A stretch of 64,000 bases of DNA from Streptomyces malaysiensis subsp. samsunensis. Its GTDB lineage: Bacteria; Actinomycetota; Actinomycetes; Streptomycetales; Streptomycetaceae. Location: contig NZ_JANIIC010000028.1 of the NCBI RefSeq assembly GCF_024519315.1, forward strand, positions 1-64,000. Reading direction: 5' to 3'. Below, one piece after another: positions 23,670-35,334 of the stretch. Below the pieces are notes generated by a model. The model had not been told where the DNA came from and did not search any database. It saw only the letters and a list, made by a program, of their open reading frames with translations. The position numbers and the translations under genes were made by a program. Within the stretch, counting starts at the first letter, position 1. Each line of letters opens with the position of its first letter.

Positions 23670-24598
23670 TCAGGTCTCCTTCTGGGAGAGGGCGCGGACG
23701 GTGCGGGACGGGCTGGGCCGGCCCAGGTGCCGGGCCATCCACACGCTGGTGGCGGTGAGACGGCCGATGTCGACCCCGGTCTCGATGCCGAGGCCGTCCA
23801 GCATCCACACGAGGTCTTCGGTGGCGAGATTGCCGGTGGCGCTCTTGGCGTAGGGGCAGCCGCCGAGGCCCCCGGCGGAGGCGTCGACGGTGGTCACACC
23901 GTGCTGGAGCGCGGTGAGGGTGTTGGCGAGTGCCTGGCCGTAGGTGTCGTGGAAGTGCACGGCCAGCCGGTCGTCGGCGATACCCGCCTCGTTGAGCGTG
24001 GCCAGCAGCTCCCGCACATGGCCCGGGGTGGCCACGCCGATGGTGTCGCCCAGGCTGATCTCGTCGCATCCCATGTCCAGCAGCCGGCGGCTGACCGAGA
24101 CGGTCTGGGAGATCGGGACCGGCCCCTCCCACGGGTCGCCGAAGCACATCGACAGATAGCCGCGCACGGCCACGTCGGCGTCCTTGGCCTTGGCGACGAC
24201 CGGCTCGAACATCTCCAGCGCGCCGTCCACCGTGCGATTGAGATTGGCCTTGGCGAAGGACTCCGTGGCGCTGGCGAAGACGGCGATCTCGCGCGCGCCC
24301 AGCGCGAGGGCGCGGTCCAGCCCGCGCTCATTGGGCACGAGCACGGGGAGCCGGGCGTCCACGTCGTCGATCAGCCGCATCAGCTCCTCGGCGTCGGCCA
24401 GTTGGGGCACCCACTTGGGATGGACGAAGCTGGTGGCCTCGATGGTGGTGAGGCCGGCCTCGGCGAGCCGGTGGATGAACTCCGCCTTGATGGCCGCCGG
24501 GACCAGCGCCTTCTCGTTCTGGAGCCCGTCGCGCGGGCCCACCTCGTGGATCCGGACCCGGGCGGGCAGCCCGGGGGCCGGGACGGTCATGGGGAGGG

Positions 24599-24602
<4 letters not shown>
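23670..24602 (-). CDS. hydroxymethylglutaryl-CoA lyase
   Basis: 310 residues of the HMGL-like TIM-barrel family: VGPRDGLQNE at the start (Arg and Asp of the active site), SFVHPKWVPQLADAEE, SLGDTIGVATPG, VHFHDTYGQALAN (metal-binding His pair) and the catalytic cysteine loop GGLGGCPYA. It cleaves HMG-CoA to acetoacetate and acetyl-CoA, the last step of leucine degradation. It overlaps the stop of the carboxylase alpha gene by 4 bases (ATGA), so the two are translationally coupled. Confidence 0.93.
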
Positions 24603-27448
<2,846 letters not shown>

Positions 27449-27462
27449 CGGGTGCATCCCCC

Positions 27463-29115
27463 TCACATCCGGAAGACGCCGTAGCCGGGCGCCACGGGCT
27501 CGGTGGCCGTACGGCCGGGCAGCGGTGCGTTGGCGCAGGCCGTAAGGGCGAGACCGAGCACCGTGCGGGTCTCCAGGGGGTCGATCACACCGTCGTCCCA
27601 CAGCCGGGCGGTGGCGTAATAGGCGTTTCCCTGCGCTTCGTACTGCTCGCGGACCGGGGCCCGGAACGCCTCCTCTTCCTCGGCGCTCCACTCCTCCCCG
27701 CGCGCCTCCATCTGGTCGCGCTTGACGGTGGCGAGCACGGAGGCGGCCTGCTCACCGCCCATCACGGAGATCTTGGCGTTGGGCCACATCCATAGGAAGC
27801 GGGGCGAATAGGCCCGGCCGCACATCGAGTAATTGCCCGCGCCGTAGGAACCGCCGACCACGACCGTCAGCTTGGGGACGCGGGTGCAGGCCACGGCGGT
27901 CACCATCTTGGCGCCGTGCTTGGCGATACCGCCCGCCTCATAGCTGCGGCCCACCATGAAGCCCGAGATGTTCTGCAAGAAGACCAGGGGGATGCCGCGC
28001 TGATCGCACAGCTCGATGAAGTGGGCGCCCTTCTGGGCCGATTCGGAGAACAGGATGCCGTTGTTGGCGACGATGCCCACCGGATGGCCCATGATCCGCG
28101 CGAAGCCCGTGACCAGTGTGGTGCCGAACTCGGCCTTGAACTCGGCGAACCGCGAGCCGTCCACCACTCGCGCGATGACCTCCCGCACGTCGTACGGCGT
28201 GCGCGAGTCGACCGGCACCGCCCCGTAGAGCCCCGCCGGGTCCACCGCGGGCTCCTCGGAGGGCTCCAGCGGCCATGGCGGCGACCCCTGCCGCATCGGG
28301 GACGGCGGCAGGGTGGCGACGATGGAGCGGACGATCCGCAGCGCGTGGGCGTCGTCCTCCGCCAGGTGGTCGGTCACACCCGAGACCCGGGAGTGGACCT
28401 CGCCGCCGCCCAGCTCCTCCGCCGAGACGACCTCCCCGGTGGCCGCCTTCACCAGCGGCGGCCCGCCCAGGAAGATCGTGCCCTGCCCGCGCACGATCAC
28501 GGCCTCGTCGCTCATCGCCGGGACATACGCCCCGCCCGCCGTGCAGGACCCCATCACCGCCGCGACCTGCGGAACCCCGGCGCCGGACATCCGCGCCTGG
28601 TTGTAGAAGATCCGCCCGAAGTGGTCGCGGTCCGGGAAGACCTCGTCCTGCATGGGGAGGAAGGCACCGCCGGAGTCGACCAGATAGACACACGGCAGGT
28701 GGTTCTCCAGTGCGATCTCCTGGGCGCGCAGATGCTTCTTCACCGTCATCGGGTAGTACGTGCCGCCCTTGACCGTGGCGTCATTGGCGACCACGACCAC
28801 CTCACGGCCCGCCACCCGCCCGATCCCGGCGATCACCCCCGCCGCCGGGGCCTGGCCGCCGTACATCCCCTCGGCCGCGAGCGGCGCCAGCTCCAGGAAC
28901 GGGGAGCCCGGATCCAGCAGTGTGTCCACCCGGTCGCGCGGCAGCAGCTTGCCGCGCGCGGTGTGCCGCGCCCGCGCCTTCTCCCCGCCGCCCAGCCGCG
29001 CCACGGCCAGCCTCTCGCGCAGCCGCGCGGCCAGCTCGCGGTGCGCGGCCTCATTGGCCTGCCAGGCGTCGGACGCCGGGTCGGCGCCGCTGCGCAGCGC
29101 CGGTGCCTGCTCCAT
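27463..29115 (-). CDS. acyl-CoA carboxylase carboxyltransferase (beta) subunit
   Basis: 550 residues of the carboxyltransferase fold with two crotonase-like halves: MGSCTAGGAYVPAMSDEAVI, FLGGPPLVKAATGEVVSAEE (N-half), IMGHPVGIVANNGILFSESA, GISGFMVGR-type loop (QNISGFMVGRSYEA) and YGAGNYSMCGRAYSPRFLWM (C-half). This pattern fits methylcrotonoyl-CoA carboxylase beta rather than propionyl-CoA carboxylase. It leads the operon: alpha subunit 14 bases downstream, then HMG-CoA lyase and acyl-CoA dehydrogenase. Its start is divergent from a TetR gene across a region with a large inverted repeat. Confidence 0.92.
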   Translation of the reverse strand: MEQAPALRSGADPASDAWQANEAAHRELAARLRERLAVARLGGGEKARARHTARGKLLPRDRVDTLLDPGSPFLELAPLAAEGMYGGQAPAAGVIAGIGRVAGREVVVVANDATVKGGTYYPMTVKKHLRAQEIALENHLPCVYLVDSGGAFLPMQDEVFPDRDHFGRIFYNQARMSGAGVPQVAAVMGSCTAGGAYVPAMSDEAVIVRGQGTIFLGGPPLVKAATGEVVSAEELGGGEVHSRVSGVTDHLAEDDAHALRIVRSIVATLPPSPMRQGSPPWPLEPSEEPAVDPAGLYGAVPVDSRTPYDVREVIARVVDGSRFAEFKAEFGTTLVTGFARIMGHPVGIVANNGILFSESAQKGAHFIELCDQRGIPLVFLQNISGFMVGRSYEAGGIAKHGAKMVTAVACTRVPKLTVVVGGSYGAGNYSMCGRAYSPRFLWMWPNAKISVMGGEQAASVLATVKRDQMEARGEEWSAEEEEAFRAPVREQYEAQGNAYYATARLWDDGVIDPLETRTVLGLALTACANAPLPGRTATEPVAPGYGVFRM

Positions 29116-29165
29116 GGCTACGAGCCCCCTCGCTCGGTCTCGCTCATCGGTCCCGCTCGGGTCCC

Positions 29166-29210
29166 GTTAGTGAACGTTAACTAGTTACCACCAGGTTAAC
29201 GACCACTAAC
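29166..29210. promoter_or_regulatory. large inverted repeat, probable TetR operator of the leucine-catabolism operon
   Basis: Arms GTTAGTGAACGTTAAC (29166-29181) and GTTAACGACCACTAAC (29195-29210) are complementary at 14 of 16 positions, 13 bases apart. The region is strikingly AT-rich and contains both starts (29115 leftward, 29233 rightward). The neighbouring TetR is the natural candidate to bind it. Confidence 0.75.
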
Positions 29211-29232
29211 CCCGCTGTCTAGAATTGATTTC

Positions 29233-29925
29233 ATGAGCACGCAAGCAGCCGCCCCGACCCGCCGTGAGCAGATCCTCAAGGAGGCCGCCCGGCTCTTCGC
29301 CGAGCGCGGCTTCCACGGCGTCGGCGTCGACGAGATAGGGGCGGCGGTCGGCATCAGCGGTCCCGGTCTCTACCGCCACTTCCCCGGCAAGGAGGCGATG
29401 CTCGCCGAGCTGCTCGTCGGCATCAGCGGCCGGCTGCTGACGGGGGGCAAGCGGCGGGCCGCCGAGGGGGAGGGGGCCGGGCACACGCCCGCCGAGGTGC
29501 TGGATTCGCTGATCGAGGGGCATATCGACTTCGCCCTCGACGACCGCCCGCTGATCATCCTCCACGACCGCGAGCTCGACCGGCTCCGGGACACCGACCG
29601 CAAGCTGGTGCGCTCGCTCCAGCGCCAGTACGTGGAGCTGTGGGTCGAGGTGGTGCGCGAGGTCTACCCCCGGCTCGCCGAGGCCGAGGCCCGCGCGTGC
29701 GTCCACGCCGTCTTCGGACTGCTCAACTCCACCCCCCACCTGGGCCGCCCCGGTGCCCTCCCGGGGCGCGCGGCCACCGCCGCCCTGCTGCGCCGGCTGG
29801 CCCTCGGCGCCTTCGGCGGTGCCCATGGCGCGGACGGCGCGGCGAGTGAGGCGGCCCGGAGGGGGCACCTCCCAGCGGTGGCTGGGGGAGAACCGGCCCC
29901 TGTAGAGGCTGGACAGGATCTGTGA
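29233..29925 (+). CDS. TetR-family regulator of acyl-CoA/leucine catabolism genes
   Basis: 230 residues. The TetR HTH at about 10-57 (RREQILKEAARLFAERGFHG, then ISGPGLYRHFPGKEAMLAEL) is followed by a ligand domain of the kind seen in acyl-CoA-responsive TetR proteins, with ILHDRELDRLRDTDRKLVRS in the core. It lies between the carboxylase operon (divergent) and a second acyl-CoA dehydrogenase gene (same strand), and the divergent gap holds a strong inverted repeat. I infer a repressor released by a pathway acyl-CoA; a related regulator (AccR) in S. avermitilis controls similar genes. The last 30 residues are Gly/Ala-rich and probably disordered. Confidence 0.87.
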   Translation: MSTQAAAPTRREQILKEAARLFAERGFHGVGVDEIGAAVGISGPGLYRHFPGKEAMLAELLVGISGRLLTGGKRRAAEGEGAGHTPAEVLDSLIEGHIDFALDDRPLIILHDRELDRLRDTDRKLVRSLQRQYVELWVEVVREVYPRLAEAEARACVHAVFGLLNSTPHLGRPGALPGRAATAALLRRLALGAFGGAHGADGAASEAARRGHLPAVAGGEPAPVEAGQDL

Positions 29926-29948
29926 CTCGCGGGTAGCTTTCACTGAGC

Positions 29949-29961
29949 AAGCGCTTAGGTG
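29949..29961. promoter_or_regulatory. AAGCGCTTAGGTG motif before the second acyl-CoA dehydrogenase
   Basis: A palindrome-cored 13-mer located 94 bases before the ATG at 30056. The same 13-mer occurs at 2007-2019 inside repeat copy A. The AAGCGCTT core is also in the LacI-type site at 63113-63126. Confidence 0.4.
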
Positions 29962-30055
29962 AGTGCTGCCAAGCCATCATTGAGGAATCACGACGGCGGC
30001 CGGGCGGATCCGCGGACAGCGGCGGCGGCTTAGCCGCAAGGAGGGCCGCGCCAAT

Positions 30056-31213
30056 ATGCGCCGTACGGTGTTCAACGAGGACCACGAGGCGTTCCGGGAG
30101 ACCATCCGCGACTTCATCGCGGCCGAGGTCGTGCCGTACTACGACCAGTGGCGGGAGGCCGGCCAGGCCCCGCGAGCGTTCTACAAGAAGCTCGGCGAGC
30201 TCGGCGTCTTCGGTATCGAGGTGCCCGAGGAGTACGGCGGGGCGGGCGAGACCAGCTTCAAGTTCAACGCCGTGATCACCGAGGAGACCGCCCGCGCCGG
30301 GGTCAGCTTCGGCGGCAGCGGCGTCCACACCGCGCTGTGCCTGCCGTACCTCCTCAAGTACGCCAACGAGGAGCAGAAGCGGCGCTGGCTGCCCTCCTTC
30401 GTCTCCGGCGACATGATGACCGCCATCGCCATGACCGAGCCCGGCACCGGCTCCGACCTGGCGGGCATGAAGACCACCGCCAAGCTCTCCGAGGACGGCA
30501 CCCACTACGTCCTCAACGGCGCCAAGACCTTCATCACCGGCGGCGTCCTGGCCGACCGGGTGCTGGTCTGCGCCCGCACCGCCCCGCCCACCCCGGAGGA
30601 CCGCCGCGGCGGCATATCCATCCTCGTGGTGGACACCAAGAGCGAGGGCTACGCGGTCGGCCGCAAGCTGGAGAAGCTGGGCCTGAAGACCTCCGACACC
30701 GCCGAGCTCTCCTTCACCGACGTCAAGGTGCCGGTGGAGGACCTGCTGGGCGAGGAGGGCAAGGCGTTCGGCTACCTCGCCCACAATCTGCCGCAGGAGC
30801 GCCTGGGCATCGCCGTCGGGGCGTACGCACAGGCCGTGGCCGCCGTACGGTTCGCCACCGAGTACGTCAAGGACCGGACCGTCTTCGGCCAGGCGGTGGC
30901 GTCGTTCCAGAACACCAAGTTCGTGCTCGCCGACTGCAAGTCCGAGGTGGACGCGATGCAGGCGGTCGTGGACCGGGCCCTGGACGCGCACGACGCCGGT
31001 GAGCTCACCGCCGCCGACGCCGCCTCCGCCAAGCTCTTCACCACCGAGCGCGCCGCCGTCGTCATCGACCGGTGCCTCCAGCTCCACGGCGGCTACGGCT
31101 ACATGATGGAGTACCCCATCGCCCGGCTGTACGCGGACACCCGGGTGAACCGGATCTACGGCGGTACCAGCGAGGTCATGCGGTCCATCATCGCCAAGTC
31201 GATGGGGCTGTGA
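30056..31213 (+). CDS. acyl-CoA dehydrogenase (IVD/LCAD-type catalytic position)
   Basis: 385 residues with GDMMTAIAMTEPGTGSDLAG, GAKTFITGG and HGGYGYMMEYPIARLYAD. The C-terminal catalytic position reads IYGGTSEVMR, i.e. Gly370 where most family members have Glu. A candidate replacement is Glu248 in NLPQERLGIAV, the helix-G position used by isovaleryl-CoA and long-chain acyl-CoA dehydrogenases. So the enzyme is probably active on a branched or longer substrate. Start ATG 30056 after AAGGAGGGC. It follows the TetR gene and precedes thioesterase II on the same strand; the three probably belong to one functional unit. Confidence 0.9.
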   Translation: MRRTVFNEDHEAFRETIRDFIAAEVVPYYDQWREAGQAPRAFYKKLGELGVFGIEVPEEYGGAGETSFKFNAVITEETARAGVSFGGSGVHTALCLPYLLKYANEEQKRRWLPSFVSGDMMTAIAMTEPGTGSDLAGMKTTAKLSEDGTHYVLNGAKTFITGGVLADRVLVCARTAPPTPEDRRGGISILVVDTKSEGYAVGRKLEKLGLKTSDTAELSFTDVKVPVEDLLGEEGKAFGYLAHNLPQERLGIAVGAYAQAVAAVRFATEYVKDRTVFGQAVASFQNTKFVLADCKSEVDAMQAVVDRALDAHDAGELTAADAASAKLFTTERAAVVIDRCLQLHGGYGYMMEYPIARLYADTRVNRIYGGTSEVMRSIIAKSMGL

Positions 31214-31272
31214 CGACCGTCATGACCAGGGGCAACAGGACCGCAATACGGGTCTGCAAGACTGCTTGAACC

Positions 31273-32169
31273 ATGAATGACGCACTTCAGGTCCTTCTCG
31301 ATCTGCTCGACCTCGAGCAGATCGAGGAGGACATCTTCCGCGGCACCAGCGACGCCGCACCCCTCGTACCGCGGGTCTTCGGCGGTCAGGTCGCCGCCCA
31401 GGCCCTGGTCGCCGCGGGCCGCACCGTCCCCGAGGACCGCTCGGCGCATTCGCTGCACGCGTACTTCCTGCGGCCCGGCGACCCCGGGGCGCCCATCGTC
31501 TACACCGTCGACCGGATCCGGGACGGCCACTCCTTCACCACCCGCCGGGTGGTCGCCGTCCAGCACGGGCAGCCGATCTTCCATCTCTCGGCCTCCTTCC
31601 AGCTGTACGAGGAGGGCCTCGAGCACCAGGAGCCGATGCCGGACGTACCGGATCCGCTCTCCCTGCCGACCGCCGAGGAACTGCTGCCCCGCTATGAGCA
31701 CCTCTTCCTCAGCCCCGGGGTGACCGAGCGGATGCTCCAGGCGCGCGCCGCGGTTGATCTGCGGTACGTGGACGAGCCGCCCTTCGGCAGCGTCGGACGG
31801 CCGCGCGAGCCGAAGTCGCAGGTTTGGTTCCGGACCAACGGCAAACTGGACGGCCTCGCCGACCACCCCCTGCTCCACGTCTGCCTGGCGACCTATGTCT
31901 CCGATATGACGCTGCTGGACTCCGTGCTGCTCGCCCATGGGCGCGGCGGCTGGACGGTCGGCGACATCGTCGGGGCCAGCCTGGATCACGCCATGTGGTT
32001 CCACCGGCCGTTCCGGGTGGACGACTGGCTGCTGTACGACCAGGAGAGCCCCTCCGCGTCCGGCGGGCGCGGGCTCGCCAAGGGCCGAATCTTCACCGCC
32101 GACGGGCGGCTGGCCGTCTCCGTGATCCAGGAGGGGGTCATGCGGGTGCCGCGCGGGAAGAAGAAGTGA
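31273..32169 (+). CDS. tesB: acyl-CoA thioesterase II (TesB family)
   Basis: 298 residues with the double hot-dog fold of TesB: RVFGGQVAAQALVAAGRTVP and HSLHAYFLRPGD in the first half, then ATYVSDMTLLDSVLLAHG and LDHAMWFHRPFRVDDWLLYD in the second. The expected active-site residues (Asp of the C-half YVSDMT, with Gln/Thr partners) are present. It hydrolyses acyl-CoA to free acid and CoA in the cytoplasm, a relief valve for acyl-CoA pools beside the acyl-CoA dehydrogenase. A 60-bp minisatellite begins about 12 bases after the stop. Confidence 0.93.
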   Translation: MNDALQVLLDLLDLEQIEEDIFRGTSDAAPLVPRVFGGQVAAQALVAAGRTVPEDRSAHSLHAYFLRPGDPGAPIVYTVDRIRDGHSFTTRRVVAVQHGQPIFHLSASFQLYEEGLEHQEPMPDVPDPLSLPTAEELLPRYEHLFLSPGVTERMLQARAAVDLRYVDEPPFGSVGRPREPKSQVWFRTNGKLDGLADHPLLHVCLATYVSDMTLLDSVLLAHGRGGWTVGDIVGASLDHAMWFHRPFRVDDWLLYDQESPSASGGRGLAKGRIFTADGRLAVSVIQEGVMRVPRGKKK

Positions 32170-32181
32170 GCGCGGCGGGCG

Positions 32182-32374
32182 GCGAGGCGGCCCGGACCCG
32201 CCGTAAGTCCGCGGGGACGGCCGGGGCCCGCCCGATGCCCGCCAGGGTGGCCCGGTCCCGCCGTATGCCCGCGGGGATGGCCGGGCCTCGCCCGACGTCC
32301 GCCACGGCGACCCGGACCCGCCGTAAGTCCGCGGGGATGGCCCGCCCCCGCCCGGCGTCTGCCACCGTGGCCCG
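32182..32374. repeat. 60-bp tandem repeat between tesB and the phosphatase-like gene
   Basis: Units with GACCCGCCGTAAGTCCGCGG start 60 bp apart (about 32194, 32254 and 32314), roughly 3.2 copies with 85-95% similarity by eye. The period is divisible by 20 codons, so frames stay open on both strands, but nothing indicates translation. Confidence 0.88.
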
Positions 32375-32407
32375 TCGCCCGGCCTCCGGCACGGCCGCGC
32401 GGTGGCG

Positions 32408-33217
32408 TCAGAACTGGGCCGTCAGCCCGGCCGCGTCCAGCAGGTACGCCGTCATCGGGTCGTAGAACCTCGGGCTGGTGACGTGGTCGTCCAGCGGGAC
32501 CACCGCCGACAGCGTGCCCTCGGACTCGCCGAGGAAGAGCGCCGGGTCGTTGCAGTCCGCGTAGCCGACCGCGTCGATGCCCCGCTGGCCCGCGCACCCC
32601 GCCCAGCCGTGGTCGGCGACCACCAGATCGGGCAGCGGCCGCCCCTCGCGGGCGAGCCCGTCGAGGATCGCCGCCATGGGCGCGGGGGAGTGGGTGTGCC
32701 ACAGGGTGGCGCCCCGCTCCAGCATCGCCACATCGCAGAACTGGAAGACGTAGCCCTCGTCCGCGTCGAGCCCGGCGGGGATCTCCACGATCTCGCATCC
32801 GGCGGCCCGCAGCGCCGCCGCCGTGGCCCGGTGGACCTCCAGCAGCCCGCCCGGGTGCCCGGTGGCGAACAGCACCCGCTCGCCGGTCTCCGCCGCCTTC
32901 CGCAGCACCGCCGCCATCCGGTCCAGCGCGCCGACCGTCAGCTCCGGGTCGATGGTGTCCTGCCCCGAGCGGTGCTCCGGGTCGTCCACCACACCGCACC
33001 GCTCCGCCATGACCGCCAGCACGTCCTGTTCATCGGTCCAGCGGTCGCCCAGCTCCAGGCCGAGCCAGTAGTGGCGGTCGCCGTTCGCCAGCTTGCGGTA
33101 GTGGGAGAGGTTGTTCTCGCGAGGAGTGGCGACATCGCCCGCGATGCGCGTACGGATGAGGTGGTCGATCAGTTCGGCACGGCTGGGCACGGAGCTGGGT
33201 ATCGGCATGTCGACCAT
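32408..33217 (-). CDS. conserved protein annotated as phosphatase in Streptomyces
   Basis: 269 residues from ATG 33217 (GGAGAGG 6-12 bases before). Features seen: AELIDHLIRTRIAGDVATPR at the N-terminus, LFATGHPGGLLEVHRA, LWHTHSPAPMAAIL and LVVADHGWAGCAGQRG. The clustered His/Asp/Gly loops suggest a metal- or phosphate-dependent hydrolase, and I recall homologues labelled phosphatase, but I cannot match it to a characterised family, so the activity is uncertain. There is no signal peptide or membrane segment. It is convergent with tesB and divergent-adjacent to the DEAD-box gene. Confidence 0.75.
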   Translation of the reverse strand: MVDMPIPSSVPSRAELIDHLIRTRIAGDVATPRENNLSHYRKLANGDRHYWLGLELGDRWTDEQDVLAVMAERCGVVDDPEHRSGQDTIDPELTVGALDRMAAVLRKAAETGERVLFATGHPGGLLEVHRATAAALRAAGCEIVEIPAGLDADEGYVFQFCDVAMLERGATLWHTHSPAPMAAILDGLAREGRPLPDLVVADHGWAGCAGQRGIDAVGYADCNDPALFLGESEGTLSAVVPLDDHVTSPRFYDPMTAYLLDAAGLTAQF

Positions 33218-33350
33218 TGTCGCCTCTCCGACGAGGGAATGGGGACATCCACCGCCGGTCGGGCGTGACACGATCATGGCGAAATGCCGGATGCCCGGAG
33301 AAATGCCGGATGTCCGCCCGGACAGCCGCCGCCCGGGACCCGCACCGGGC

Positions 33351-34796
33351 CTAACGGCCGGGCCGACGGCGCCTGGCGGGGCGACGGGCGGCCCTGCCAC
33401 CACGGTGTGGCTGCGGCGGCGGCACGGGCGCGCTGATGGTCACGGGGACACCGGAGGGATCCTGCGCTCCGGTGATACGGGTGAGTTCGGGGTCGGTGGA
33501 GTGGACCTGGGCGGTCCGGGGGGTGATGCCCGCGTCGGCCATCAGACGGACCATGGCCCGGCGCTGGTCCGGGCCGACCAGCGTGATGACGCTGCCGGAT
33601 CCGCCCGCACGGGCGGTACGGCCACCACGGTGCAGATAGTCCTTGTGGTCCGCGGGCGGGTCGACATTGACGACGAGGTCGAGATCGTCCACATGAATGC
33701 CCCGGGCGGCGACGTTCGTGGCCACCAGCGCGGTGACATGGCCGGATTTGAAGTGGTCCAGGGTCCGGGTGCGCTGCGGCTGGGACTTGCCGCCGTGCAG
33801 CGCGGCCGCCCGTACACCGTTGGCCAGCAGATGCTTGGTCAGCCGGTCGACGCCGCGCTTGGTGTCCAGGAACAGGATGACGCGGCCGTCCCTGGCGGCG
33901 ACCCGGGTGACGACGGAGCGCTTGTCGGTGTCCGCGATGTGCAGCACATGGTGCTCCATCGTGGTGACGGCGCCGGCGGACGGGTCGAGTGAGTGCACGG
34001 CCGGATCGTGCAGGAACTGGCGCACCAGCAGGCCGATGTTGTGGTCGAGGGTCGCGGAGAACAGCAAGCGCTGACCGTCGGCGGGAACCTGCCGCAGCAG
34101 CCGGGTCACCTGGGGCAGAAAGCCCATGTCGGCCATCTGGTCGGCCTCGTCGAGGACGGTGGTGCGCACATGGTCCAGTCGGCAGTCGCCGCGCTCGATC
34201 AGGTCGTAGAGGCGCCCGGGGGTCGCGATGACCACCTCCGCGCCGCCGCGCAGGGCGTCCGCCTGGCGGTTGATCGACACTCCGCCGACCACGGTGGCCG
34301 GGCGCAGCCGCAGCCGCCGAGCGTAGGGGGTGAGCGCCTCGGTGACCTGCTGGGCCAGCTCCCGGGTGGGGACCAGCACCAGGGCGAGGGGGTGGCGGGG
34401 CTCGGCGCGCTGCCCGGCCGTGCGGGCCAGCAGGGCGAGGCCGAAGGCCAGGGTCTTGCCGGAGCCGGTTCGGCCACGGCCCAGGACGTCCCGGCCGGTG
34501 AGGGCGTTGGGGAGGGCGGCCGCCTGGATCGGGAAGGGCGTGGTGACGCCCTGCTGGGCCAGCTCGGTGAGCAGCTCCTCCGGCATGTCGAGTTCGGAGA
34601 ACGACGTGACGGCGGGCAGTACCGGGGCGGAGCCGGGCGGCAGGGCGAATTCGTTTCCGCCGGTGGGGCGGGGGCGGCCATTGCCGGTGGCGCGGGAGGG
34701 CGCTGGTTTTTTGCGATACGAGCGGGGGGAACGGCTCAACGCGTTGCTTTCTGCTGGGCGCGGTTTGCGGAAATGCGTACGAGCCGGGGCCCGCAC
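33351..34796 (-). CDS. DEAD/DEAH-box RNA helicase (cold-shock linked)
   Basis: About 460-481 residues. All helicase motifs are present: Q-motif region FPIQAAALP, Walker A GRTGSGKT, PTRELAQQ, TPGRL, DEAD box as LDEADQM, SAT (LFSATL), FLDTKRGVDRL, ARGIHVDDLDLVVN and HRGGRTARAG. Basic N- and C-terminal tails suit RNA binding. It probably resolves RNA structure in the cold. The upstream cold-shock gene and this one share a transcript, separated by a perfect hairpin (34782-34819). The first in-frame start, GTG 34796, is inside that hairpin; TTG 34739 lies after it and may be the real start. Confidence 0.9.
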   Translation of the reverse strand: MRAPARTHFRKPRPAESNALSRSPRSYRKKPAPSRATGNGRPRPTGGNEFALPPGSAPVLPAVTSFSELDMPEELLTELAQQGVTTPFPIQAAALPNALTGRDVLGRGRTGSGKTLAFGLALLARTAGQRAEPRHPLALVLVPTRELAQQVTEALTPYARRLRLRPATVVGGVSINRQADALRGGAEVVIATPGRLYDLIERGDCRLDHVRTTVLDEADQMADMGFLPQVTRLLRQVPADGQRLLFSATLDHNIGLLVRQFLHDPAVHSLDPSAGAVTTMEHHVLHIADTDKRSVVTRVAARDGRVILFLDTKRGVDRLTKHLLANGVRAAALHGGKSQPQRTRTLDHFKSGHVTALVATNVAARGIHVDDLDLVVNVDPPADHKDYLHRGGRTARAGGSGSVITLVGPDQRRAMVRLMADAGITPRTAQVHSTDPELTRITGAQDPSGVPVTISAPVPPPQPHRGGRAARRPARRRRPGR

Positions 34797-34819
34797 CCCT
34801 TCAGGTGCGGGCCCCGGCT
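34782..34819 (-). terminator. terminator/attenuator hairpin between csp and the helicase
   Basis: Perfect 16-bp stem (34782-34797 with 34804-34819), loop CCTTCA, 17 bases after the cold-shock stop. It has no T-tract in the leftward direction. The helicase frame opens inside it, so helicase expression requires read-through or another promoter. Confidence 0.85.
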
Positions 34820-34836
34820 TGTGATAGGCGCTGCGA

Positions 34837-35040
34837 TCAGGCGGGAACGATGTTCTCGGCCTGCGGGCCCTTCTGGCCCTGGGTGACGTCGAAGGTCACC
34901 TTCTGGCCTTCCTGGAGCTCACGGAAACCGCTGGTCGCGATGTTCGAGTAGTGGGCGAAGACGTCGGCGCCGCCACCGTCCTGCTCGATGAAGCCGAAAC
35001 CCTTTTCCGCGTTGAACCACTTCACGGTGCCAGTAGCCAT
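34837..35040 (-). CDS. cold-shock domain protein (CspA family)
   Basis: 67 residues, the whole protein being one OB-fold cold-shock domain: RNP1 KGFGFIEQD and RNP2 DVFAHYSNI, starting MATGTVKWFNAEKG and ending NIVPA. A strong ribosome site GAAGGAGAAGGAC precedes ATG 35040. It binds single-stranded nucleic acid as an RNA chaperone. An untranslated leader region of about 100 bases or more with direct repeats (GGTCATTTCCGG / GGTCATTTCGG) lies upstream, as expected for cold-shock mRNAs. The DEAD-box gene follows after a hairpin. Confidence 0.95.
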   Translation of the reverse strand: MATGTVKWFNAEKGFGFIEQDGGGADVFAHYSNIATSGFRELQEGQKVTFDVTQGQKGPQAENIVPA

Positions 35041-35334
35041 GTCCTTCTCCTTCAGATAGGGATTGGTCCGGAACGCACAGGGAATGCGTCCCGAGTCGCC
35101 GAAATGACCCCATCCGGAAATGACCGGCAAAAACAAGTAATGCGCCTGAGGCTACATACCGTCAGGCGCACATAAGTCCATGAGTACCAAAACTGCAACT
35201 AACAGAGATCCTATCACGTGCGGCATCGGAGCGGCGGGAATCAGGTGGACGATTTTGCCGCCGAGCTGTCCCCTCCCGCTTCGAGGTGTGACACGCTGGT
35301 GTTTCCGACTCCCGTCTCTCCCTGCGGAGGCGCT
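35041..35334. promoter_or_regulatory. divergent regulatory region between csp and the SCO5918-type gene
   Basis: 294 bases of noncoding, less GC-rich DNA holding the cold-shock leader (leftward) with repeats of GGTCATTTC (about 35099-35125) and the rightward start with GGAGG before ATG 35335. Individual promoters cannot be fixed by eye. Confidence 0.5.

Noticed and set aside
31824..32465. Rightward frame through the 60-bp repeats after tesB
   Set aside because: Starts inside tesB in another frame; repeats keep all frames open, no start signal.
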